Source: Axinella damicornis (Eukaryota > Porifera > Demospongiae > Axinellida > Axinellidae). From it: 64,000 nt of DNA. The position numbers were made by a program, and so were the translations under genes. Where the stretch lies: contig OZ007509.1 of assembly GCA_963931865.1 (NCBI GenBank), forward strand, positions 362,552 to 426,551. Reading direction: 5' to 3'. Positions 43,860-54,341 of the stretch are shown here, in pieces (within the stretch, counting starts at the first letter, position 1; the number at the start of each line of letters is the position of its first letter). The notes under the pieces were generated by a model. That model searched no databases and was not told the origin of the DNA. It saw nothing but the letters and a program-made list of their open reading frames with translations.

Positions 43860-46435
43860 GATAATTTGGTAACCACCACAGCAGAGGATCTTATTTACTA
43901 CCCTGGCCTGCTGTTGGCATGCCATGTTTACTCCCTGGTGCCCTGTCACTGGTGTGCACAGAGGACCTGTTCCTGTCTCTCCCATTAGCATAATCCCAGC
44001 GCCATTCCTTACCCCTGCCAAGTCACATCTCCCATTCACTGCAGACCACCATGTTTACCCTGGGCCTGGCCACAAACTAGCCCAGGCATGTTAGGTCACT
44101 GCAGTGGCCCATCATGTGATGGAGCATATCCTGATTGTGCTCCACACAATGCATTCTTGTCCCCTACAGGGGGCGACAGAGGCCACACAGCTGCGTCTGA
44201 TTATGTTGACAGTTATAGTGTAAAATTGTTGGCCACTTTGGAGGTTACTAGGATGGAGAACTGAATTAATTGAATTTCAAGTCAGCGAAAATCCCCCAAG
44301 AGTTCCATGCAGCCATAGCTCCGGGTTTGATGTCGGGCCACAGTGATCACATGAAACTAATGCATTGTTTAATTAAGTCACGTCACTATTTAATTTTAGG
44401 TCACACCATTATTCTTCCTCGTCAGCAGGCAGTGATGCAATATGGGAGACAGAGAGGGCTACCCCTGGAAACCCGCAGGAATTCTATTTTGTCGTCCTTA
44501 GCTCGTACGATGCCTACCTCATGTCTGATGTGAGCAGTGAGGAATCACATGATAACCATAGACACCTCACATGAGCACACATGCACGTATGAACACACAT
44601 GCACATATGAACACACATGCACATGCAAGCACGCACACACACAAACATCTAAAATAGCACACACTCAAACACACACACACACACACACTGATACAGAGCG
44701 TGCTGGTGGTAGTTGCTGGTTGGTTGTCTTTGTTTGTATAATGTATGCAACCCCAAGCCATTCTATGGTCACACTGAAGCCTGTAGTCTCACCAGCTCTC
44801 AAGTTCGTGTTTGTTTATAGTTTCATTGCAGCATGGCAGCTTCCTGATTCATGCTGATTGGAAAAGAGGCCAGATTTGAAAAAGATAAGCAAAGTCTCTG
44901 TGGAAAGGCTTCTGGCCAAACAAACAAACACTTAAGAGGTGCTCTTCAAGAACTTAATCACCCAAAGTGGGGAAGCCTTGCAGATCTCGGAGCTCTTGAG
45001 CTGTGAGCGCCTGCCCAATGAGCCATGGCTAACTGATGGGAGGCCATGAAACTGAGCCAGGCTTCACTGAAAGCGAGGGTGGCATCCTGTTTGTACAGAG
45101 GCGCTATCCTTAATGTAGTCAGCCAGTATTACTTCATTAGGTCATAGTGCTGTAACCATGGTAGCCGGGTGCTGTAACCATGGTAGCCGGGTGCTGTAAC
45201 CATGGTAGCCGGCTGCAGTCCTGTTGTGATATTCCAAGAACTTTGGGTATTGACTGTTGTCTAAAGGTGTGTTGGCTTGCTGCATTCGTTTGCAAGCTTG
45301 GAGCAGAAGTAAGGTTGCTGGTGTCCCGTTACTTTAGTGCAGCAAGTCTATCACCTTCGGGCAGGAGTAGGGTTGCAGGTGTTGGGGTGTATGTGCAATG
45401 GCCTTGGAGCAGGTGTTCTGGTTGGCAAAACCCACCCAACCACCAATGTATGCAGTGTGTGGGAACAGCGACTATGAATTTCTCATGTCCATACATTGTT
45501 AATGTGGTGGGTGTTCCTAGTTGGGTTGCCATGGCAAAGCCCTACCCTCTGCCCTCTATCAATACTCCCAGTTTAGATGTGTAGCAGGTGTGTTAGTTCA
45601 GGGAGACCACTAATGTGGCCACCACAACCTGTGCAGACCACATGGCTCCCTGACTCTATAGTGACAGCTGAATAGTGGTTCACTGTCTGAGGCAAATGGC
45701 TTAGTGACGTTTTGTACCTGCAGTAGTGAATCCAAGCATACTATATGCCGGGAACACTGTGGTTCATCCTCATGTTTGTATGATCCACACAATGTCATCT
45801 TGAAACGTTTTCATAATCCTTGAAAGTTCAACGCACCAGCCGTAAACTCACTGCCACACTCCAAAGCAAACATTATTCCAGCAAACCCTTGCGAGAGTAA
45901 GGTGTTTGACCTGCCCTTGTAATATCGCTGGGAGGGATCTGCCCTCTCTGTGCACACCTGTATCCCCTTCCTTGCATATGCAGTTGGAGGACCGTAGGTC
46001 CCTTCTGTTGCTTGTCTGGTACATCACGATTCACCACATACACATGTCCTGTTTCATGTCCAGAGTATGTTCTGAGACTCTGGACAATGGCAATACCAGA
46101 TGGTCCTGGCCAGTCCCCCTCTGATGGTCTGTGTGGTGTGTTCTGCTGGTGTTGTGTCAACTGAGGAACATCACAAGTCAAATGTACCACAATTTGAGGT
46201 GTAAAATCCTGACCAGCTCTTTGAGCTCTGCTGCACTCGGGAGTAGTTCCCTCAGTTGAGGCCCGCCTCATGCCACAGCCTGATAATAGTGTGAGCTATA
46301 ATTATTCCCAGAGCCCTGTGGGCTGTGAGGAGAGCGAACAATGACATCGTCTTTACTGCGGGTGCTTACTGCGGGTGCAGATGATGTCATCATGGCTCTG
46401 ACTGGAGGCAGGACAGGACACGTCTCCATGCACAC
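43860..46435. other. Intergenic, gene-poor
   Basis: Only minor repeats are seen: ACATGCACATATGAACAC units with CA repeats at 44575-44690, and three copies of the 23-bp CCATGGTAGCCGGGTGCTGT unit at 45158-45210. No coding exon is supported. Confidence 0.4.
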
Positions 46436-46439
46436 TCTT

Positions 46440-46815
46440 GAGTACAGGCTGTGCCCTTGCACTGCGAAGTCAATTTCGTTGGGTGCCTTCAGTGAATTTC
46501 GGAGATATAGTACGCGATATTCAGTAGAGTATGTACAGATCGAGCACCTTAGTGTTGTCCACTGATGTGATACTCTGTAGAGTATTTACAGATCGAGCAC
46601 CTTAGTGTTGTCCACTGATGTGATACTCTGTAGAGTATTTACAGATTGAGCACCTTAGTGTTGTCCACTGATGTGATACTCTGTAGAGTATTTACAGATT
46701 GAGCACCTTAGTGTTGTCCACTGATATGCAATATGGCTGAGTGTATAGCAGAAGTATGAGGAACGATAATGAACCATGTGGTTTCACGACTCTGTGACGT
46801 CATGTCCTGCTTCCT
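46440..46815. repeat. Dispersed repeat, copy 2, with internal 53-bp tandem array
   Basis: Same ordered blocks as 43553-43780, but the TACAGATCGAGCACCTTAGT segment is expanded into about four units of 53 bp (46515-46727). Confidence 0.75.
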
Positions 46816-46843
46816 CAACCCAAGCATTGTGCAGTGTACCCTT

Positions 46844-47035
46844 ACCCCACCGAACAGTGTACCCACCGTACCCCACCGAACAGTGTACCCACTGTACCCC
46901 ACCGAACAGTGTACCCACCGTACCCCACCGAACAGTGTACCCACTGTACCCCACCGAACAGTGTACGCACCGTACCCCACCGAACAGTGTACCCACCGTA
47001 ACCCACTGAACAGTGTAGCTACTGTACCCCACTGA
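46844..47035. repeat. 26-bp minisatellite, about 7-8 copies
   Basis: Unit ACCCCACCGAACAGTGTACC plus CACCGT. The Tyr/Val/Gly-rich frames through it are artefacts. Confidence 0.95.
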
Positions 47036-47039
47036 ACCG

Positions 47040-49225
47040 AACCTGCCAATAGTGCGAGCTGAGGTCATTCCCATGAGCACTGTTGGCTGCGACTAGGATG
47101 CGAGTCCCCTGCCCAGATCCCACCCATGAGAGGATCGGAGAAGGTATGGTAAAACAAACTTGGGTCCACTTCTGAATTTGCCAATGAAACCCTGAAGCCC
47201 AAGGATTCACGTTTGTGTTGCCAGACCCTCTTCTGTGATGCGTGGGGTCTTGGTACGAGACTAGAAGTGTGATCCAAGTCTGTAGAAATGGTTCAATACA
47301 GTACCAAGATGTTGTCCCTGGGTTGTGCAAGGGAGGTTTACCTGCATGGTTGCGTGGTCACAAGCAGGATTTGAATGGCCACAGACTAGCCTCCCATTAA
47401 TGTAGCTACACTCGAAGCCTCCCACAAAGATGGTGTGCGTGTCAGACGTGTGTCTGCACACTTAATAATACTTTGTGTTCCGCTTTGTTGGTTGCTGTGT
47501 TGCGTGATGGGAGTGAGCTGCTGTGTCATGGGTGAAGCTACCTGCATATGAGGTACCACACTAACTCAATACCTCTGCCTGTGCAGCTGCTTATTATTTA
47601 CTGGTAGTGTTTGTCTCCCTGGCGGAGGTTCGCCATAGCCCAAGCATCCTAATCTAGCCGTCTGTTTGGGTTTCGCTGCTCTCTGGAAAACACCATGTCC
47701 AGCTGCAAACAAACAATCCACCTTTGAAGTGCCCACTGTGCGGTTGGTTGATGCGCCTGCTGATGGTGTGGTGTTTACATCATGCCCACTTGCAGCTGAG
47801 GTTAATGGCTAAAGCATCTTGAGCAAACTTGGTTAGGGGAAGCCTACACCCAGCAAACAGTGTGGGCCTGCACTTGTGTGATTTAAGAGGCTAAGTATTT
47901 AGTTGCAGGTACACTGCCAGAGGGTGCAGTTTCAAGTGTGTGAGCGTGTATATTTGCACACGTCACTCAAGTAATATTTACATACCAGCTTCATGCCAGG
48001 GACATCTGTGCACAAATAATGTTTGAGATGAAGGCAATTGCATTCTGTGCTCATGGCCTCTGCTACACTGTGTGTACTGATGCTGTTAGCTAATTGAGTT
48101 CTCACCCTGTCCTTTAACCACCGTTGTCTACACCCACACCCTGATACTGTCATGTGATCCCAAATTAGAAATGTTTTGATTTGCAAACTGGTGTTTAGTG
48201 GGAAACCTTCAGGCTGTTAACTTGTTGTGTCTCACCTGTTGATGGCATGACAATGGAACGACCATGCATGCAGTGGTGAAGATATGTTGCAGCCACCATT
48301 GCTGTCACTGTGTGCAGACTGGGTTCTCCTGTATGCAGACTGCTGTCTTGTCGTCCGTGCAGTGGCTGATTGGTAACGGCTAGTCGAATACGTATTCGTT
48401 GAACTAATGGCCGTAGCGTTGTCAAATGTGTTTAATAGCGAAACGTTCTGTTCCGTAGATGATATTTGGTTGCACTGGTACAACAGGATACTAAGTACGT
48501 TGCAGGCCATTAGCTCAACAAACTACAGTGTGAACCGACATAGCATTGAATCTGTACTTGATTGCAGGTTGGACTCTCTGTAGACATCATTCCCTTGCTC
48601 TCCTCAAACCTTACAATGCATTAACTGTCTGATGACCTTCGCCTGTGTCAAGTTGTGGTCATCTGCCGTAAGCAGGAGACAGTGTGACTTGTTTGTTCAG
48701 CTTGCCTAATGTATGCTGCCATTACATAATTATGCTCCTGATGGTAGGATTGCACCCTTTGACGAGCAGAATCCTAACCAGCAGATCTCTTGAGACTTCA
48801 TACCTGCGACACAAGCACAGGATAGATACCTCGAGCAAGTTTCATGTATTAATCAGCTCCACTGGGGTGACCACTAATTTCCCTGAACCGCCTCACTCAC
48901 AATGGCTACCAAAATGCTTTTACCTGTAACCAATACTGTACCCAATTGCTGTTCAGTATCAACCCACAAAATCTGATTTTCTGGAGGAATATCAACTTTG
49001 GTTTCTGCAGAGCTGCTCTACTGCTTGGAGATACAGTCATTCATGACCTCCTGCCCTCTGATATCAAGTTTCAGCAAGCCCTAGTTACCAGGCCCAGCTG
49101 TGTGACGGAGACCACAACAAAAGCTCCAGTATAAATGAATATTGATAACTCTATTCAGCACTTGGCAGCCAAAGCTTGCTGGTGAAATTGGATCTAGACC
49201 TTGTTTACAGACATGGCATTCATGC
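47040..49225. other. Intergenic, no gene recognised
   Basis: Short unrelated frames only. Non-coding 5' exons of the downstream UBOX5 gene could lie here but cannot be seen. Confidence 0.35.
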
Positions 49226-49284
49226 ACAACTGCCTTGCCACACTCTGTGAGTGTTGGTCAGTCCAGAGTATTAGGAGTGTTGAA

Positions 49285-49434
49285 CTGTGTGTGTAGTGTG
49301 CTGTGTGCTGTGTGTGTAGTGTGCTGTGTGTGTGTGTCTGTGCCTCTGCACATGTGGGTGTGTGTGTGGGGGGGGGGGGGGGGGGGGGGGGCATGTGTGG
49401 GTGGTGATGCATGGTGTGTCTGTGCCTCTTGTGT

Positions 49435-49465
<31 letters not shown>

Positions 49466-49516
49466 GGGGGGGGGGCAAACGTGTGGGTGGTGATGCATGG
49501 TGTGTCTGTGCCTTTT

Positions 49517-49547
<31 letters not shown>

Positions 49548-49590
49548 GGGGGGGGGGCATGTGTGGGTGGTGATGCATGGTGTGTCTGTG
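49285..49590. repeat. Compound repeat: three ~85-bp units of (GT)n, G tract and GGTGGTGATGCATGG
   Basis: Each unit has (GT)n, then 25-30 G, then GTGTGGGTGGTGATGCATGG and TGTGTCTGTGCC. The three G tracts lie near 49369-49390, 49449-49475 and 49531-49557. Confidence 0.92.
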
Positions 49591-49594
49591 TGAT

Positions 49595-50068
49595 TGGTGC
49601 CCAGGAAGTTTAATCTTGGCTATGAATAAAGTCTGGGGCAGTGATGTTCCCTGTGAACTGGTCTGGTGGGTGGCATTCTCTTACCTTGTGGTTCATTTAC
49701 ACTTTGTAGTTGGTAACCGCTGTTGAAATTGCAAGGGATCCCATTGGTCACTCTGTGCAGCCATAAAGTCTGGCCACTCATTATTACTAAAGTACACTAA
49801 GTGTTGCCAGAGAGGAACAGTGTGGAGCAGTTTAGTAATTGGTGTGTTCCTTGTTCCACAGAAGTGCACACTCATCTCATTACGCCAGTTGGGACTCGAT
49901 TGTTGTGGAATGTGGAAGGGTTTTCTTCCCTGATATGCAATACAGTGAACTGTGATGTACAGGTGATGTAAAGTGCTAATTGGGGTGTGACTACTGCTGA
50001 GAAATAACTCAAGTGGAGATTGGACTGTTCAGCAACCACAAGAATTCCATCAGCTCATGTGCTGAACT
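49595..50068. other. UBOX5 5' flank
   Basis: Presumed promoter/5' UTR. No motif stands out. Confidence 0.4.
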
Positions 50069-53000
50069 ATGCAGCTCGTCAACTTCTGCTTAGAGCCCTT
50101 TGTACAGCATGTGGAGTGTGGGTCTGTCTGTGCTGATGGACTCTCGGTGCACAACCTGATGAGTACCGATGCCCTCCTCAGATCAAGGGGCTGCCAAGTT
50201 GAACACTTCATTCGCCCCCCATTGTACATACAGTTCCACTTCTCTGCACCGTTGCATGTCGCTTGCATCCTAATACAACCATCACTCACAGAACATACAG
50301 AAACCAGAATTGAGGTAGCAGGCTCACTGCATTCACCTGGTGTCGAGGGCTACCAATATAAGCCATGTTGTGGCAGTGCACTCGTAAAAGGTGAAAACAG
50401 TGTCTTGGTATTGAGAAACAAAGTCTTCGAAAGGAAGTTTGGAGAAATTATGTTTTCTCCTGATTTGTCAGTCTTGGGGAGCTGTATGGATTCCAGGTTG
50501 ATGTGTCTCCCGCTAATAGAGCAGCCACTGAAGCACTCTAATGTTTTGTACTCCCTGAAGTGTCTGAAGGTTGCCATCACCCAATTCACTGGGCACAAGC
50601 CTGCTGCTATAAAAACACTTGAAGTGTGGGGCACTCCCAGCTCCAACTGCAGTGCTCATGAGGGACGTGTTACTGGGAGGCTAATTGCTGGTCTGCGTGT
50701 AAGACCACCCTCTAGCCGTTCTTCGGATTGCATGGGAGTGTACAACAGCCACAGGCAACATGAATCCAGCCCTCTTGAAGAAAATTTAGTAGACCACAAA
50801 ATCCCTGGGAGCCTAGCCTGTGACAATGAATTGCCCTCATCACAGGAAGGTTATTTCAAGGGAGGGATAGTCCCTGCTGAGTACAGTTTCTCTGCTGCTA
50901 ACTCAAGTGGTCAACACATGAGCAACGTTCATTTGGAAGGGTGCTGTCAACCAACTGGAATGAGGGAAGACAGACACACCAAGGGCTTAGTTGGAGGAAG
51001 ACAATTCCAAGGAACCCACACTCAAGCACCAACTCTATTAGACCAAAGTAATTCAAGCTGGGCTGTTGGGAAGCCCTGTTTTGCCCCAGAGATGCCTGTA
51101 GGCAGACTGGAGTCCTTATGGGACAGGCAGGCTGAGGCAGAGCAGTGCATCAAGGGGAGGGGCAACTCAGAGGCTAGGACCACTTGCTCTCTCTCTCTGG
51201 GGCTTCCAGGGATCTCAGCCCCACTGCAAGGGGTGGGGGCTGACGAGAGAGAAACCCTCAATAAAGATGTGACCAAAGGAGGAGCAAGTGGAGGGACTGG
51301 TGTGAGGTGCTCAGGTGGCCAGGATGCCATCCCTGAGAAGTTCCTGGATGAAATAACCTATGAGGTCATGGCTGTTCCCATGCTGCTTCCCTCTGGCCAC
51401 TATGTGGACAAGAACACACTTGACAAACTCTTGCACACTGATGCAGTCTATGGGAGACCTCCTTCTGATCCTTTCACAGGTAAGGCCACCATCACAAGAA
51501 TGTGCTACATTATTTGGAGAATGTTTCACCATTGCCTACCTCTATATGGTGTTAATTGGGAGCAAGTGGTACCATTATCACCTTCATACTTTCTAAATGG
51601 CACATCTGATCTCCAATCCTGTCATGCATCTGCATGCTATGCACTGAACTATGCTTGAATCCTTAAAGTTGAATGAACAACTTTGTCCCATAAACCAAAC
51701 TTATGGAGTTCACGAAAATAAGTTCGGAGTGTAAATATGTGTTCATCTTGAGTTAGTGCAGCCATGGGTGTGCTGGTTAGAGCACTTGGATACTTCAGTG
51801 CAGCTGAGAATGTCGGGAATTGCCAGTAAATTAGACTGAAGTTTCAGTATCATCAGATATGGTTACCTGCTCAAATGCTTCCTCAGCAAATTTTTCTTGT
51901 ATTGAAAGAAGCTCCAGGAAGTTTGTTATAGCTGTTGGTCGTGTTGGACATGTTGAGTTGTTTCCTAGCACTTTTGCACCTTGTAGGTGTACATGCCAGT
52001 GCGTTCAGGATATGTACTGGCACTGTTCACAGGTCACTCACTGATATGTGAATGATTGTGTGGTGAGGGTGTGTATGGATGAACATGTAGATGAACGAGC
52101 ATTTGTGTTCATGCAGGGCTACAGTTTACTGATAGCAGTAAACCAACATTCTGTGTGCAGCTGAAAGTCCAATTGGACCGCTTTCTTTCTACCCGGGGGG
52201 AGGGGCAGGTCCCCAAGGGAGGGCGGACAGCCGGCTCGGCTGCAGACATCACCGAACACCTGCAGAGGCTGTTGGGTACGGAAGATATGCCAGCTCTCAT
52301 TCTGGTTCTAGGAGTGAAGCTAACAAGAAATGATATCATTGTATAGTATACATCGTACAAAGCCAATACAGACTAAAATAAATAAGTGTTCATGCGGGGC
52401 TACAGTTTACTGATAGCAGTATTCGACCGCATTATTTAATTGCACTGACTACAACTTGCTGGATATGATAATTAAATGGAAAACTAATTTTATTTTAGTC
52501 TGTATTGGCTTGTAACCATGCATGAACCACAGAGTCCTTACAGAAAAAAGAAAACAATTCCGATCCCATTATTTGATTGTAGTGACTACAGCGAGCTGTA
52601 CATGGTAATTACCTGGGAAACTATTAGTGAGCCCACCAGGTTCAGGGATGAAGACTGCATGAGTGGTCCTTGCAGAGTGTGGGTACACTCTGTAGGGTTT
52701 CCCAGCCAGCTTGGTTTTACTGTAGTGGGAAGTCATAACCACACGATTGTTGTTATCCACCTTGTATCCGTCCGTCCTGACACAGGTCAGAGGATGAAAC
52801 GGACAACAAACGAGCTGACTCAGACAGAGGGTCAGGCTAAGAGACCCAAACTTGAGGAGGATGGTGAGAGCTGCGGCAGGCAGGATTGTCCCAAACACGT
52901 ACTCACTTCCAGCAGAAACTTGGTCCCAGTTCATTAATGAAACTGCTACCAAGTCGTTTGGCACCATACACGTTTGCATATTACGTTTGGTTAATATACA

Positions 53001-54341
53001 CTGCAAGTGACCAGGAGCTTATGGGCTCCTGAAGTGACCCACAAGAGGAAGTGGGAAGAGCTGCTTGGGAATGAGCCTCAGCTTTTGGGCATGGACTCAA
53101 CAGAAGTCAAGATGTCATGTTTACTGGCAGGCAGTGACAATGATTGTCAATTGTTATGGCAAACCTCTCAGCTCAGAGTAAACACAGCTTGTATGTTTGT
53201 TTCCTGCAAACCAAGTGGGCACTTCAACAGCATCCACTGGCTATGGCTTCTCCAACTGAAATGGAGAAGTTTGTGCCTCCCAACCAACCGTATAATGTAT
53301 CACATCTGGCTGGTCCTCAGTGGGCCTGGTGGACCCTGCGCATCTGTGCATGGGGTGACGGTTGTGCCCAATCCAATTACTGTGTTCCCAGACCTGTTTA
53401 CTGAAGAACACTTCGGGTGACCTCAATGTGCCTACCACCTGCACGCTGGTACTACAGCAGTGACCACATTGACGTTAGGACTGATTCCATGCCATGTGGA
53501 TAGAGTGGAGTAGTGCAGGCCGGTCACTGTACTCTTCCACTATCAGAGCGCATTATCACTATCAGAGCGCATTATGACATCATCGTCATTGCAGCAGAAT
53601 GATGTCCTGCGCTCTTGCACTATATGTAGGAACTGCTTGTGTCTATAATGATGATTGTGTATTTGGTGTGCTTGCTCCCAGGGAGATGAGCCACCAGCTG
53701 GTGAATCTGTCTATCTATCTATCTGCAGAAACTTACTGTGCTGTCCCCGCCCACACAGACATCCCTCTCCTTATGAATAACGATGCACAGCACAGTGAAG
53801 CTGGTATATATACTTGACCTCACAGTAACATCACTTGTAGTAAACAGTGTAGGGATACCTGCCGTGTGTATGTTTACGTGCTGCACGCCGGCATTACCTG
53901 TGGGTGGGGCTGGTCATTTTACAACTTTGGAGTAGCAGCATACTATGGAAACATGATTTTGATAGCGTTATCTTACATATGGCAGGGTAGATCGGAAGTT
54001 GATTTCACATGGTTCAGAATTCATAGCAAGCGGATGTCTGGTCGTATCTGTACTCGTGTTTATGCTGCGGTAACCTGCCCTGACCACACTTGACTCTTGC
54101 TCCTGCAGAACAATCTATCCAGAGGAAGTTCGATGACAACATCAAAATTCCCCCTGCACCAAGGCCAGCTCCACAAGGGCCTTCCATACATGGGCATGCC
54201 AATGGTGACTTGCGGCCCATGACTTCAATGGATGATCAAACAGTTGCTGGCAGGATGCTGGATCATACTCATGAGGTGGAAGTGGCCTGCAGCTTAAACA
54301 AGGCCTTACAGGCCTGCAGAGATCTTAGTCCTAGCCATTGA
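50069..54341 (+). CDS. UBOX5: UBOX5/RNF37 U-box E3 ubiquitin ligase, 4 exons
   Basis: Exons 50069-51479, 52117-52275, 52786-52863 and 54109-54341, all joined in phase 1, give 626 residues (human: 541). The N-terminus has the RNF37 beta-sandwich region: NFCLEPF, ADGLSVHNLMS, EHFIRPPLYI and the later TLEVWGTPSSNC. The U-box starts near residue 421 (IPEKFLDEITYEVM, PMLLPSGHYVDKNTLDK, GRPPSDPFTG) and finishes in exon 2 (LKVQLDRFL). U-box proteins bind E2 enzymes and attach ubiquitin; RNF37 is nuclear in mammals. Exon 3 supplies a basic KRPK-type nuclear signal. Exon 4 ends with a motif (HEVEVACSLNKAL) like the one just before the RING in human UBOX5, then stops, so the C-terminal RING is absent from this model. 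Residues ~200-420 are a long unconserved linker. Confidence 0.88.
52340..52640. repeat. Local duplications around UBOX5 exon 2
   Basis: The exon 2 acceptor and first ~30 bases (GTTCATGC-GGGCTACAGTTT, 52108) recur at 52389. The sequence after it (CATTATTT-ATTG-A-TGACTACA) recurs at about 52567. AGCCAATACAGACTAAAATA near 52361 is repeated inverted near 52490. The region is a small mosaic of direct and inverted duplicates. Confidence 0.75.
52870..54100 (+). other. UBOX5 intron 3; possible extra exon near 53.02-53.12 kb
   Basis: A frame starting THKRKWEELLGNEPQL near 53038 resembles the KRK segment of UBOX5 and follows an AG, but the exon 3-exon 4 joint is already in phase without it and no good donor follows. 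It could be an alternative exon; otherwise nothing is recognised. Confidence 0.3.

Noticed and set aside
51770..51850. tRNA-derived SINE (TGGTTAGAGCACTTGGAT motif)
   Set aside because: Only the A-box-like part fits; no convincing B box follows at tRNA spacing.
52518..52937. 139-codon plus-strand ORF as an independent gene
   Set aside because: Only 52786-52863 fits as UBOX5 exon 3; the rest overlaps locally duplicated sequence and has no domain.
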